Shown here: positions 8,899-18,000 of the stretch, piece by piece
Numbering within the stretch: the stretch's first letter is position 1
Layout: each line of letters opens with the position of its first letter
NCBI GenBank assembly: GCA_963817515.1
Contig: CAWFPJ010000015.1
Span: 1-64,000 of the forward strand
Length of the DNA: 64,000 nt
Reading direction: 5' to 3'
Source of the DNA: DATMNI01 sp963817515
GTDB lineage: Bacteria > Acidobacteriota > Terriglobia > Bryobacterales > Bryobacteraceae
Translations under genes and position numbers: made by a program
Notes under the pieces: model-generated
The model's database searches: none
What the model saw: the letters and a program-made list of their open reading frames with translations, nothing else
Told to the model about the DNA's origin: nothing

Positions 8899-10446
8899 AT
8901 GCGCTTCCCTCGTTCCAGCGGTATTCTGTTGCACCCCACCTCGCTCCCCGGCCCCTTCGGCATCGGCGATCTGGGACCGGAAGCTTTTCGCTTCGTCGAT
9001 TTCCTGGCCTCCGCCGGCATGACTCTGTGGCAGGTGCTGCCGCTCGGCCCCACCGGTTATGGCGATTCCCCCTACCAGTGTTTCTCCGCGCTGGCCGGCA
9101 ATCCACTTCTCATCAGTCCCGAACTCCTGGCGCAAAACGGCTGGCTGGGCGCTTATACTCCCCCTGCTTTCCCTCAAGACGAAGCCGATTTTGCGCAGGT
9201 CATCCCCTGGAAGACCGCGCTCCTGGAATCCGCCGCGCACCACTTCTTCTCCCACGCCTCCGCCGGCGATCGCGCACGCTTTGAAGCATTCTGCCTGGCC
9301 CGCGCCGCCTGGCTCGAAGACTTCGCGCTTTTCATGGCCCTCAAACGCGAGCACGGTATGCAGACCTGGACGCGCTGGGAGCCTGGCGCCCGTTCGCGCG
9401 ATCCAAAGGCCCTGGCAGACTGGCGCCAGAAACTGGCTGAACCGGTGGCCGTTCAGAAATTTCTCCAGTTCGTTTTCTTTGAGCAGTGGAGCGGCCTTCG
9501 CGATTACTGCCGCGCACACCGCATACGCGTCATGGGCGACCTTCCCATTTACACCGCTCATGACAGCGCCGACGTCTGGGCCAATCCGCAGTTCTTCCAC
9601 CTGGACGCGCAGGGCGAACCCACCGTGGTAGCCGGCGTTCCCCCCGATTACTTCAGCGCCACCGGCCAACTCTGGGGCAACCCGATTTACCGTTGGGATG
9701 CGCTAGCTGCCGACGGACTGCCTGAATGCCGCTATCGCTGGTGGTTGAACCGCTTCCGCGCCGTGCTTGATATGGTCGATCTGGTAAGGCTCGACCACTT
9801 CCGCGGCTTCGAAGCCTACTGGGAAGTGCCCGGGTCTGAGAAGACTGCGGAGCACGGCCGCTGGGTCAAAGGTCCCGGCGCCGACTTATTTCAGGCCGCC
9901 CACGCCGCGCTCGGCGACCTCCCGTTGGTGGCCGAGAATCTTGGCGTCATCACTCCCGCAGTGGAGGCCATCCGCGAGCAATTCGGTTTTCCCGGCATGT
10001 CCATTCTGCAATTCGCATTCGGCGCCGACCCGCAGGCCGCCAGTTTCCGCCCGCATAATTATCCTCACCAGATGGTTGCCTACAGCGGCACGCACGATTG
10101 CGACACAACGGTCGGCTGGTGGACCAGTGCGGGCCAGGGCGAAAGCACGCGCTCCGCCGAGGACATTCACAAGGAGCGCGAATTTGCCCGCCAATATCTG
10201 AACACCGACGGCCGCGACATCCACTGGGTTTTTATTCGCACTCTGTTGGCCTCCGTCGCCGACACCGTGCTGATTCCCCTGCAGGACGTGCTCGGCCTGG
10301 GCACCGAAGCCCGCATGAACCAACCGGCGACTCTGGGCGGCAACTGGCGCTGGCGCTATCGGGCTCCCATGCTCACGCCCGATCTCGCTCGGCGCCTGGC
10401 TTCCCTGACCGCCCTCTACGACCGCGGTAACGCCGGCGGTCGTTAG
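8899..10446 (+). CDS. malQ: 4-alpha-glucanotransferase (amylomaltase)
   Basis: 515 residues, the usual length for glycoside hydrolase family 77. It transfers alpha-1,4-glucan segments between malto-oligosaccharides in the cytoplasm for glycogen and maltodextrin turnover. The N-terminal hallmark SSGILLHPTSLPGPFGIGDLG is followed by WQVLPLGPTGYGDSPYQ. The catalytic residues can be placed: nucleophile Asp in LVRLDHFRGFEAYW, acid/base Glu in PLVAENLGVI and the transition-state Asp in GTHDCDTTVGWW. Most homologues have Asn where this one has Cys in that last motif. There is no signal peptide. Confidence 0.95.
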   Translation: MRFPRSSGILLHPTSLPGPFGIGDLGPEAFRFVDFLASAGMTLWQVLPLGPTGYGDSPYQCFSALAGNPLLISPELLAQNGWLGAYTPPAFPQDEADFAQVIPWKTALLESAAHHFFSHASAGDRARFEAFCLARAAWLEDFALFMALKREHGMQTWTRWEPGARSRDPKALADWRQKLAEPVAVQKFLQFVFFEQWSGLRDYCRAHRIRVMGDLPIYTAHDSADVWANPQFFHLDAQGEPTVVAGVPPDYFSATGQLWGNPIYRWDALAADGLPECRYRWWLNRFRAVLDMVDLVRLDHFRGFEAYWEVPGSEKTAEHGRWVKGPGADLFQAAHAALGDLPLVAENLGVITPAVEAIREQFGFPGMSILQFAFGADPQAASFRPHNYPHQMVAYSGTHDCDTTVGWWTSAGQGESTRSAEDIHKEREFARQYLNTDGRDIHWVFIRTLLASVADTVLIPLQDVLGLGTEARMNQPATLGGNWRWRYRAPMLTPDLARRLASLTALYDRGNAGGR

Positions 10447-10457
10447 CCGCCGGTCTT
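10433..10457 (+). terminator. Possible intrinsic terminator after malQ
   Basis: A 7-bp GC-only stem (10433-10439 with 10447-10453) with a 7-base loop overlaps the malQ stop codon and is followed by TCTT. The T-tract is short, so termination efficiency is uncertain. Confidence 0.35.
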
Positions 10458-10492
10458 AAAAGACGTAGAATAACCTCATTAAGGAAAACAGA

Positions 10493-11066
10493 ATGAACAC
10501 AAAGGCATTACTCGTGCCGCTGATGTGCCTCACGTTGCCCGCCCAGCCGGGACGAACCGACGAACCACGCTACGCCAACGACGGCCGGTTGATGCGTCCG
10601 GACAACTATCGGGAATGGATCTATCTGAGCTCAGGGCTCGGCATGACGTACGGTGTAGTCGAATCCACCGCGACCCCGGCTCCCCAGCGCTTCGACAATG
10701 TCTTCGTCACGCCGCAAGCCTACAAAGCGTTTATGCAAACCGGCGCCTGGCCTGATAAGACCATGTTTGCCCTGGAGGTCCGCAACTCGGCTACGAAGGG
10801 ATCCATCAACAAGGGCGGTCATTATCAGGAGGGAGTCACCGCGCTCGAAATTCACCTCAAAGACCAGAGCCCGGTTTCCCACCAAGTGGGCATTTTTTGG
10901 ATTCGGCGCCTCCGATCAGACCGGCAAGCCCTTTCCGGCAAACTCCTCCTGCCAGACCTGCCACGAAAAGAACGGAGCCGTCGACGAGACGTTCGTGCAG
11001 TTCTATCCGACACTGATTCCCGTGGCTAAGGCCAAAGGTACGCTGAAGGCCGAGGCCGAAAAATAG
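10493..11066 (+). pseudogene. Cytochrome P460 family protein, frameshifted
   Basis: A signal peptide (MNTKALLVPLMCLTLPAQ) precedes a cytochrome P460-type domain (DNYREWIYLSSGLGMTY, QTGAWPDKTMFALEVR). In-frame reading is lost near 10871. Removing one C from the CCC there restores a frame that continues FPTKWAFFGFG and then the heme motif CQTCH, ending at 11066 with LKAEAEK. Restored length is about 190 residues. P460 proteins are periplasmic c-type heme enzymes related to hydroxylamine or NO oxidation, but in acidobacteria the substrate is unknown. As drawn, the product would lack its heme motif. Confidence 0.8.
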
Positions 11067-11099
11067 TCCCATCGGATTGCCACGATCAGTCAAGTTTCG

Positions 11100-11128
11100 A
11101 TTAACCGCGCAGACGCAGAGACGCGGAG
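11100..11128 (+). repeat. Dispersed repeat family D, copy 1
   Basis: A CGCAGACGCAGAGACGCGGAG-like element. A close reverse-complement copy lies at 22211-22237. Both are intergenic. Confidence 0.5.
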
Positions 11129-11274
11129 CAAAACGCAGAGCGATCAACCGAGGCTTGGCCTTGCGGACTGGCCGGCGCGAAGTGTTACGCCCGGAATTGA
11201 AACCAGGCAGCTTCCTACGCAGGAATATCAGATCAGTGAATTGATTTTCCTCTGCGCTTTGCTCCGCGCCTCTC

Positions 11275-11356
11275 CGGTAACACGCTCTGACCGTGTTACC
11301 TCTCCTTTGAAGCAGGCCGCTGCGCCAGAGGCGCAATGCCGCCCTGCCAAGGGCTC
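11275..11356 (+). repeat. Dispersed repeat family A, copy 1 (82 bp)
   Basis: It matches 15201-15282 at 79 of 82 positions. It is built from a 9-bp inverted repeat (11276-11284 with 11292-11300), a hairpin with stem TGCGCC/GGCGCA (11321-11335) enclosed by a GCAGG/CCTGC pairing, and a 3' GCCCTGCCAAGGGC hairpin. Its last 20 bases recur exactly at 54316-54335. Confidence 0.85.
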
Positions 11357-11385
11357 TGCGGTAAATATATGCTCTAAATATATTT

Positions 11386-13758
11386 ATGGGCTCCGAACTA
11401 CGTCTGGCCATCCGAACCCTACTCAAGAATCCCGGCTTTGCGATCTCCGGCATCCTGATTCTTGGTCTGGGCTGCGGCGCCACTACTACCATCTTCTCGG
11501 TAGCTTATGGCATCCTCTTGCGCGATCTGCCTTACGACCAGCCTGATCGCCTTGTCTCGCTTGGGGCGCGTTTGCCGAGGGCCGGGTTTCCCAAGGCCTA
11601 TGCAGGCGCAGCCGACTATTTTGACTGGCGCAAACGTCAGCAGGTCTTCGAGGATATCGCTTTGACGCGTGCCGTCGGCAACTTTAATCTGACCGGGGCC
11701 GGTGTACCCGAACGCCTGCAGGGCGCCCGCACCACCGCCAGTCTGTTTTCTACTCTGCGGGTCGCGCCTCTCATCGGCCGCGCATTCACCGAAGAAGAAC
11801 AAGCCGATCCACAGCGCGCCGCCAGCGTAGCGGTGCTCAGCTATGGACTGTGGCAGCGCCGCTTCGGCGGCGATCCGGCAATCGTCGGCCATAAGATTCG
11901 CTTGAACGGTCAGGAAGCTGAAGTCCTCGGCGTAATGCCCAAGAGCTTTCGCTACCCAACCCGTGACTTTGAGCTGTGGACTCCGCTCTATTACCCTCCC
12001 GAGGAAATCAAAGACCGCCAGGACTTCAGCTATCTCTGTATTGGCCGTCTCCGGCCTGGTGTGACCTTGCAGCATGCCCGCGCTCAAATGGACGTCGTCG
12101 CCGCCGGTCTGGCGCGCGAATACGCCAGGACTAATAAGGATGTCGGCGTATACGTCGAGCCGATGCTTGGTCAGCTCACCGAGACGGTTCGGCCGGCGCT
12201 TTGGCTTCTGGTGGCGGCCGTTGGAACTCTGTTTCTAGTTGGCTGCGTAAACCTGTCGAACCTCCTGCTGGCGCGAGCCGCCGGCCGCCGGAAGGAATTC
12301 GCCATTCGTGGGGCGCTGGGCGCGACTCGCATCAAATTGGTCCGCCAATGCTTCGTCGAGACGCTACCCGTGGCTCTCGCCGGCGCTGCGTTCGGCATCC
12401 TCGCTGCGGATTGGCTGCTGGCGCTACTGATCCCGGCGCTTCCGCCCGGGCTGCCGCGGGTGGAGGAGATTACGATACAGACTCCGGTCCTGGTCTTCAC
12501 CATCTTCCTTTCTGTCTTAGCCGCCCTCGCCATCTCGGTGGCGCCGGCCATCCAGGTCTCGGCCGGTCTGCAACGCGGACCATCCGCGGATGGCCGATTA
12601 CATGGCACGATGATCGCGGCCGAAATCGCCGGCTCCATCGTTCTGCTGATCGGAGCCGGATTGCTAATCCGGAGCTTCGTCAACGTGCGCGGCACGGATC
12701 CGGGGTTCGACCCGGAGCGAGTCCTGTCGCTTCACTTAGCCGTGGATCGCGCCCGGCACGGCGGTGGCGATCAGGGCGTCGCCAGATTCCTCGGAAGCCT
12801 GATCGAACAGGTGCAGTCGATGCCGGGCGTCCAGTCCGTCGGGATCGTCAATCGTCTTCCCTTGAGTGGGCAACAGCAGACGCTGTCGATCGAGTTTGAG
12901 GGCCGCAGCGCCTCTGCGAACATTGATTCGCGTTCGATTAGCGCCGATTATTTCCGCACTCTTGGTGTGCCGGTTCTTGCCGGCCGGTCGTTCCGCATTT
13001 CCGACACGAGCACAAGCACGCCTGTGGGCATCATCGACGAACAGGTCGCGCGCCAGGTGTTCGGCCGGGAGAATCCGCTGGGAAGAAGATTCCGCATTTC
13101 GATCGTGCCCGGAATGCCATGGGTACAGATCGTCGGCGTGGCAGGGCATATCCGTTCCGAGGACCTGGAACGCGATCCCCGACCGCAGGTGTATTGGCCC
13201 TATGGCCAGCGCACTCAGGACCGGATGGCGATGATTGTGAAAACCGCCGGCTCCAGCGCTCAGATGGCTGCTTCGGTTCGTTCAGCAATTCGTGAGGTGG
13301 ACCCCGATCAGCCACTTTATGACGAGCGACCCATGGCCGAGGTTGTCCAGCGGACGTTGATCGGCCGGCGGCTCAGCGTAGTTCTGGTGAGCTCATTCGC
13401 CGCTCTGGCGCTGCTGCTGGCAAGCGCAGGATTGTATGCCGTGGTATCCCAGCTCACCGCCCGCCGGTCGCGCGAGTTTGGAATCCGCCTGGCCGTGGGG
13501 GCGAATCCCGGGCACCTGCTGCGGATGGTGCTGAAGCAAGCCCTCGGCCGTGCAGCATGGGGCTTAACGGCGGGGCTCGTGCTCTCTGCCGCTTTGACTC
13601 GATTGCTGGCCGGCATTATCCATGGTGTGGGCACGCTAGACCCGTTGACGTATGCCGCGGTCGCAGCTCTGTTCCTTGTGGTGGTGGTGGCGGCCAGCTA
13701 CTTGCCTGCGCGGCGGGCATCTAAGACTGACCCCATGGTCGCCATGCGCTGCGAATGA
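11386..13758 (+). CDS. ADOP-family ABC permease (MacB/FtsX type), intact
   Basis: 790 residues in one open frame. It has an N-terminal TM (ISGILILGLGCGATTTIFS), a MacB-type periplasmic domain (PERLQGARTTASLFSTLRV, VAVLSYGLWQRRFGGDPAIVG), a first FtsX core (LSNLLLARAAGRRKEFAIR), a second TM and periplasmic unit (DSRSISADYFRTLGVPVLAG) and a second FtsX core (VVSQLTARRSREFGIRLAVG). The C-terminus is PARRASKTDPMVAMR. This is the duplicated-permease layout typical of acidobacteria. No ATPase gene is adjacent, as usual for these orphan permeases. Such systems are thought to act in efflux or envelope processes, and the substrate is not predictable. Confidence 0.92.
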   Translation: MGSELRLAIRTLLKNPGFAISGILILGLGCGATTTIFSVAYGILLRDLPYDQPDRLVSLGARLPRAGFPKAYAGAADYFDWRKRQQVFEDIALTRAVGNFNLTGAGVPERLQGARTTASLFSTLRVAPLIGRAFTEEEQADPQRAASVAVLSYGLWQRRFGGDPAIVGHKIRLNGQEAEVLGVMPKSFRYPTRDFELWTPLYYPPEEIKDRQDFSYLCIGRLRPGVTLQHARAQMDVVAAGLAREYARTNKDVGVYVEPMLGQLTETVRPALWLLVAAVGTLFLVGCVNLSNLLLARAAGRRKEFAIRGALGATRIKLVRQCFVETLPVALAGAAFGILAADWLLALLIPALPPGLPRVEEITIQTPVLVFTIFLSVLAALAISVAPAIQVSAGLQRGPSADGRLHGTMIAAEIAGSIVLLIGAGLLIRSFVNVRGTDPGFDPERVLSLHLAVDRARHGGGDQGVARFLGSLIEQVQSMPGVQSVGIVNRLPLSGQQQTLSIEFEGRSASANIDSRSISADYFRTLGVPVLAGRSFRISDTSTSTPVGIIDEQVARQVFGRENPLGRRFRISIVPGMPWVQIVGVAGHIRSEDLERDPRPQVYWPYGQRTQDRMAMIVKTAGSSAQMAASVRSAIREVDPDQPLYDERPMAEVVQRTLIGRRLSVVLVSSFAALALLLASAGLYAVVSQLTARRSREFGIRLAVGANPGHLLRMVLKQALGRAAWGLTAGLVLSAALTRLLAGIIHGVGTLDPLTYAAVAALFLVVVVAASYLPARRASKTDPMVAMRCE

Positions 13759-13765
13759 TTGTCCT

Positions 13766-15184
13766 TCACGCGCGGTCGATCTCCTGCGCGGCGCGGTTCG
13801 CCGATTCGAGCGCCGCTTCCTGTCCCCACGACATTTGCGCGGCATATGCTCCGGCAAAGTGAATTCGTCCAACGGGACGAGTCACCTCCGGCCAGAAGCG
13901 CGCCAGCTCTCCAGGCCTGTAAGCAGTTCGTTCGCACATGCCGGCCCACGGATCCTTGGACCAGTCGTGCACAATCGCCTGCTCGATATCCGCCGATTTG
14001 CCTTGGTAAAGTTTGTGGAACTCGGCTAGCGCGGCCGCCGCAGATACACCCCCCTGGGCGCCGCCCAGCAGAATGCCGCGCGGCGTATTCACCTCTTCCG
14101 CCATGGACCACAATTCGTTGAGCTGGGGATTGGGAGGCGTCCAGTTGGGACTGATCTTGTCGGTTTTCCAGAAGCGTGTCCGCGTCTGGAAAATCACCCG
14201 CGTGCGCGTATAGTACGGCATTTCGCGAATCACGAAAGCTTTGGCTTCCGGCCACGCCGGCGAAACCGGGATCTGCCGCAATACCACCGCGGAAACGCAG
14301 CTCACCACATACTCCGCTTGCAGCTTTCGCTCCTGTTCGAATTCCCGGAAAGTCACGGTTGCGCCCGTCGGGCCATGCTCGATGCGCAGAACCGGGCAGC
14401 CCAGGTGCACCCGGTCGCCCAGCCGCGCAGCGAAGGCATCGGTCATCAGTTGGTTGCCGCCCTTGAGGCGGAATAGCTTTTTCGACTCCAGGTCCGTGCC
14501 TCGCAGTTTCTTGACCGCCGCCCCCCAGATGGTCTGCAGAGACGAACCGGAGCCGCCAAAAAACTGCAGCGCAGCGGCCGAAGCGTTTTCCCGCTTCAAT
14601 AAATCCCCGGTGCTGACTTGATCCAGTTGTCGCAGGTTTCCTTCAAACGGATTGGTTTCGTCGCGCATCTGGTCCACATACTTTTGGATGTACAAAAGCG
14701 GCAGCTCCTGCCAGGAACGCTTGGCTAGAAAGTCGATCTCCCCCTGGCTGAATCCGAGTTTGCCCAGCGCCGCGCGGCCGTGAAGTTCGTCCTCTGTGAA
14801 CCGCTTGCCATTCAAAAAACGCACCATATTGTCACGCCGCGGATACGGAACGGCCGTCAGGGAAAACTCCTTTAGGTAGCGCCAGTAGTCCGTATACCCC
14901 GGGTAATAGAAATGCTCCGCGCCCACGTCGGCGTATAAGCCGTCGGCGAACTGGTCGTGGAAGGTGCGCACGTGCCCGCCCGCTCGCCCGCTGGCTTCGA
15001 GTATGGTGACGGTGTGGCCCCGCCGCACCAACTCGTAACCGCACGAAAGCCCCGCAATCCCGGCGCCAATCACTATGACCGTCTTCTTGGCCCCCTTCTG
15101 GTTTGCCCCCGGGGTCTGGGCCGCAAGTGTACCCGCCAGCCCTGCCGCACTCACCGTCAACAGATCCCGCCGTTTGATCGACAT
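13766..15184 (-). CDS. Tat-exported FAD-dependent amine oxidase
   Basis: 472 residues from ATG 15184 (MSIKRRDLLTVSAAGLAGTLAA), which contains a twin-arginine motif; the longer open frame upstream only reads through repeat A. The FAD-binding Rossmann motif IGAGIAGLSCGYELVRRGH lies near residue 40 and is followed by VTILEASGRAGGHVRT. The C-terminal flavin-binding segment is GRIHFAGAYAAQMSWGQEAALESA. It belongs to the flavin monoamine oxidase/protoporphyrinogen oxidase superfamily and would oxidise an amine in the periplasm. It is convergent with the ADOP gene and divergent from the cytochrome c gene at 15306. Confidence 0.87.
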   Translation of the reverse strand: MSIKRRDLLTVSAAGLAGTLAAQTPGANQKGAKKTVIVIGAGIAGLSCGYELVRRGHTVTILEASGRAGGHVRTFHDQFADGLYADVGAEHFYYPGYTDYWRYLKEFSLTAVPYPRRDNMVRFLNGKRFTEDELHGRAALGKLGFSQGEIDFLAKRSWQELPLLYIQKYVDQMRDETNPFEGNLRQLDQVSTGDLLKRENASAAALQFFGGSGSSLQTIWGAAVKKLRGTDLESKKLFRLKGGNQLMTDAFAARLGDRVHLGCPVLRIEHGPTGATVTFREFEQERKLQAEYVVSCVSAVVLRQIPVSPAWPEAKAFVIREMPYYTRTRVIFQTRTRFWKTDKISPNWTPPNPQLNELWSMAEEVNTPRGILLGGAQGGVSAAAALAEFHKLYQGKSADIEQAIVHDWSKDPWAGMCERTAYRPGELARFWPEVTRPVGRIHFAGAYAAQMSWGQEAALESANRAAQEIDRA

Positions 15185-15200
15185 CCCCAGCACCCCTCTT

Positions 15201-15282
15201 CGGTAACACGCTCCGACCGTGCTACCTTTCCTTTGAAGCAGGCCGCTGCGCCAGAGGCGCAATGCCGCCCTGCCAAGGGCTC
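15201..15282 (+). repeat. Dispersed repeat family A, copy 2 (82 bp)
   Basis: Three differences from copy 1 at 11275-11356. Two of them fall in the 5' inverted repeat, and one of these breaks a base pair. It occupies most of the 121-bp divergent intergenic region upstream of the amine oxidase and cytochrome genes. Confidence 0.85.
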
Positions 15283-15305
15283 GTAATCTCGTATTCGAGC
15301 GTATC

Positions 15306-16115
15306 ATGAGACTAATGCTGAGAAATGTTTTGGTTCTGGCGGCGGCGAGCGTGATTGCTATGTGGGCGCAAGAGGCTCCCGCCAGTCCGCCGGGAGGGCA
15401 AGGCGCGCGCGCCGGTCAACCGCGGCTATCCGCCGAAGCGGTGCAGCGGGGACGCGCCCAATTCGCGCAGTCCTGTGCATTCTGCCACGGGCCGAATGCT
15501 AACGGCGGCACACACGGGCCAAGTCTCATTCGCAGCGCCGTGGTCCGGCACGATGAGAATGGCAATCTGATCGGGGCGGTGATTCGTGATGGCCGTCCGG
15601 ACCAGGGGATGCCGCCGATCCAACTCAGCCAGAGCCAGGTGGCGGACATCGTAACGTTTCTCCTCTCTCGGCTCGCTGTAGCCGACGTCAGGTCGGCCAA
15701 CCGCCCCGTGCAGGGTTCGGCGGACAAGCTGTTTGTCGGCAACGCAGAGGCCGGCAAGGCGTTTTTCAAGGGTGCGGGTGGATGTTCCGGCTGTCATTCG
15801 CCAACCGGAGATCTGGAAGGCATTGCCCGAAAATATCCCGCCGTCGATCTGCAGGCGCGCTTTCTCTATCCGCCTCGCCAGCGTGTGACTGCTGTTGTGA
15901 CCGACGCCGCCGGAAAGCAATACAATGGCGAACTGCTGGTGCTGACCAATTACGATGTGGCAATTCAGGACGCCGAAGGTTGGTACCATTCCTGGCCGGT
16001 CGGCGCGGTCAAGATAGACGTGAAGGACCGGCTGGTGGCGCACCGCGAACTGCTCACAAAGTACACTGACTCGGATATGCATAACATGTTGGCTTACCTG
16101 GAGACATTCCGGTGA
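15306..16115 (+). CDS. Exported di-heme cytochrome c with C-terminal partner domain
   Basis: 269 residues with a signal peptide (NVLVLAAASVIAMWAQ). Two c-type heme sites are present: CAFCH near residue 57 and CSGCH near residue 161. After the second heme comes a beta-rich segment (AVVTDAAGKQYNGELLVLTNYDVAIQDAEG) that resembles the C-terminal part of Pirellula/Verrucomicrobium-type heme-binding proteins. The stop overlaps the start of the PQQ dehydrogenase by four bases (GTGA), so the two are translationally coupled. The protein is the likely electron acceptor for that enzyme. Confidence 0.88.
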   Translation: MRLMLRNVLVLAAASVIAMWAQEAPASPPGGQGARAGQPRLSAEAVQRGRAQFAQSCAFCHGPNANGGTHGPSLIRSAVVRHDENGNLIGAVIRDGRPDQGMPPIQLSQSQVADIVTFLLSRLAVADVRSANRPVQGSADKLFVGNAEAGKAFFKGAGGCSGCHSPTGDLEGIARKYPAVDLQARFLYPPRQRVTAVVTDAAGKQYNGELLVLTNYDVAIQDAEGWYHSWPVGAVKIDVKDRLVAHRELLTKYTDSDMHNMLAYLETFR

Positions 16116-17698
16116 GGAGACTGGCGCTTTTTCTGGCGGCAGCCGCGTGCCTGTGTGCGCCGTGCTTGCATGCGCAAGGGCTCGATCCGGCGGCGCTTCT
16201 GCGGCCACCCACCGATACCTGGCCCTCTTACAATGGCGACTACACCGGACGCCGCTTCAGCACTCTCTCGCAGATCAACCAAAACAACGTGGGCTCGCTG
16301 ACAATGGCATGGGCGTTCCAGACGCACCAGCAGGCGATCAAGTCTACCCCGCTGGTCGCGAACGGAATTCTGTACTTCACCGTTCCGAACCACGTATGGG
16401 CCGTGGATGCGCGCACCGGCCGCCAGATCTGGCATTTTGAGCGCCGGAGCGGCGGCAACATGATCGGCCAGCGCGGCGTGGCGATGTACAAGGACCGGGT
16501 GTATTTCGGAACGCCCGATGCGCATCTGATTTGTCTCGATGCGCGCAACGGAAAGCCGGTTTGGGATATCGAAGTAGCCGATTACAAATTCGGCTATTAC
16601 ATCAGCGTGACCCCGATAGTGGTGAAAGATCGTCTGATCACCGGCATGTCCAACGATCAGTCTGATATTCCCGGCTTCCTGGATGCCCGGAGTCTCGAAG
16701 ACGGCAAGATCCTGTGGCACTGGGATGCGGTGCCGAAACCGGGCGAACCCGGATCCGAAACCTGGCCCAACGCCGATAGCATGGCTCATGGCGGCGGTGC
16801 CACCTGGATTCCCGGATCTTACGATCCCGCGCTGAATTTGATTTATTGGGGAACCGGAAATCCTCACCCGGTGCTGGCCGGAACCGTGCGCCGCGGCGCC
16901 AACTTGTATACGTGCTCGATCGTTGCCCTGAACGCGGATACCGGCAAGCTCGCCTGGTATTTTCAGGCCTCTCCGCACGATACCGAGGATCGCGACGCCA
17001 ACGAAAGCATCGCCTTGATTGACGGCAATTTCAAAGGCAAGCCGCGGAAGATGCTGGCGCAGGCCAGCCGCAATGGCTACTATTTCCTGCTGGACCGGAT
17101 CACCGGCGAGAGTCTGGTAAGCGCCGAGTATGGCCCGCAAAACTGGTCCGCGGGCCTGAACCCGCGCGGCGAACCTATTCCGCGGCCGGACAAAGAACCG
17201 CAGATTCCCGGGTCGCTGTTTGAAGGCACCGGCACCAACTGGTGGTCTCCCAGTTTCAGTCCCGACACCGGGCTTTTCTACGTCAACGCCCACCATCACT
17301 TCATGGTCTCGTATCTGACGCTGGACGACCAGAATGAGGAGAAGGCGTCGGATCACCAGGGCGGAGCGAACAGTGCGCTCTGGTCTCAATCCATGCTGCT
17401 GGCGCTCGATTACGAAACCGGCAAGGTCCGCTGGCGCCAGGACCGTCCGGTCGGAGGCTCGCGAACCGCAAGCGATCAAGGCTGCGGAATTCTGACCACG
17501 GCGGGGGGGTTGCTATTCACTGGCGACGCAGCCGGAGACCTGACCGCTATGGACGCCGCCACCGGAAAGACGCTGTGGCACGTCTATGGCGGCGGAAGCC
17601 TGACGGGCGCTCCTATGACGTATGAACTGGGCGGAAGGCAGTACGTGATCACAGCCGTGGATAGCGTGCTCTACGCCTGGGCGCTGCCCCCGCGTTAA
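16112..17698 (+). CDS. PQQ-dependent dehydrogenase (8-bladed quinoprotein)
   Basis: 528 residues starting at GTG 16112, with signal peptide RLALFLAAAACLCAPCLHAQ. Propeller blades with W-docking motifs are evident (LDARNGKPVWD, LNADTGKLAWYF, MDAATGKTLWHV). The N-terminal PSYNGDYTGRRFSTLSQIN is standard for PQQ alcohol/methanol dehydrogenases. The region SPHDTEDRDANES aligns with the catalytic-Asp region, and a second Asp two residues on (D-R-D) would match the lanthanide-type signature. The vicinal Cys pair common in these enzymes is absent (GNMIGQRGVAMY at that place). It oxidises an alcohol or sugar in the periplasm and passes electrons to the coupled cytochrome. Confidence 0.9.
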   Translation: MRRLALFLAAAACLCAPCLHAQGLDPAALLRPPTDTWPSYNGDYTGRRFSTLSQINQNNVGSLTMAWAFQTHQQAIKSTPLVANGILYFTVPNHVWAVDARTGRQIWHFERRSGGNMIGQRGVAMYKDRVYFGTPDAHLICLDARNGKPVWDIEVADYKFGYYISVTPIVVKDRLITGMSNDQSDIPGFLDARSLEDGKILWHWDAVPKPGEPGSETWPNADSMAHGGGATWIPGSYDPALNLIYWGTGNPHPVLAGTVRRGANLYTCSIVALNADTGKLAWYFQASPHDTEDRDANESIALIDGNFKGKPRKMLAQASRNGYYFLLDRITGESLVSAEYGPQNWSAGLNPRGEPIPRPDKEPQIPGSLFEGTGTNWWSPSFSPDTGLFYVNAHHHFMVSYLTLDDQNEEKASDHQGGANSALWSQSMLLALDYETGKVRWRQDRPVGGSRTASDQGCGILTTAGGLLFTGDAAGDLTAMDAATGKTLWHVYGGGSLTGAPMTYELGGRQYVITAVDSVLYAWALPPR

Positions 17699-17733
17699 CG
17701 GGCACGGCTGGGACGGCAAGCGTTCCTAGCCGA

Positions 17734-18000
17734 TCAATGCTGACCAGGCAATAGCGTTTCAAGTTCTTCCTGCGAGAGTCCCTCAATTTCAACCACCTTC
17801 GTGCGGCTTGCCAGGCCCGCCACAATTTGCACACGTGCGCGCGGCACTCGCGCAAGTCCGGCGAAGAAGCGGACGCACTCCTCGTTGGCTTTGCCGTCCA
17901 CCGGGGCAGCCGCCAGGTCCAGCTTGTAGGCATCGCCGAAACGTCCGGTGAGGGCCGATCGCTTGGCGCGCGGATGCACTCTCACCGTGAAACGCGCCAT
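17734..18000 (-). CDS. DUF167 / YggU family protein
   Basis: 88 residues, a complete DUF167 domain with the conserved core RVHPRAKRSALTG, APVDGKANEECVRFFA and the C-terminal SRTKVVEIEGLS. It is a small cytoplasmic protein of unknown function. The start overlaps the end of the Wzt-like ATPase gene by 19 bases, indicating co-transcription. Confidence 0.88.
   Translation of the reverse strand: MARFTVRVHPRAKRSALTGRFGDAYKLDLAAAPVDGKANEECVRFFAGLARVPRARVQIVAGLASRTKVVEIEGLSQEELETLLPGQH

Larger units (their letters stand above)
11067..11385. other. 319-bp intergenic region rich in dispersed repeats
   Basis: No credible gene. It holds a copy of repeat family D (11100-11128) and the full 82-bp copy of repeat family A (11275-11356). 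An AT-rich stretch (TAAATATATGCTCTAAATATATTT, 11362-11385, itself nearly palindromic) runs directly up to the ADOP start codon and may contain its promoter. Confidence 0.6.

Noticed and set aside
15185..15307. N-terminal extension of the amine oxidase reading through repeat A
   Set aside because: A similar repeat-derived peptide appears antisense at 11275-11356, showing that it comes from the repeat, and the Tat leader starts at ATG 15184.
16094..17479. 461-codon open frame on the minus strand
   Set aside because: Antisense to the PQQ dehydrogenase; no recognisable domain, and the sense frame is clearly real.
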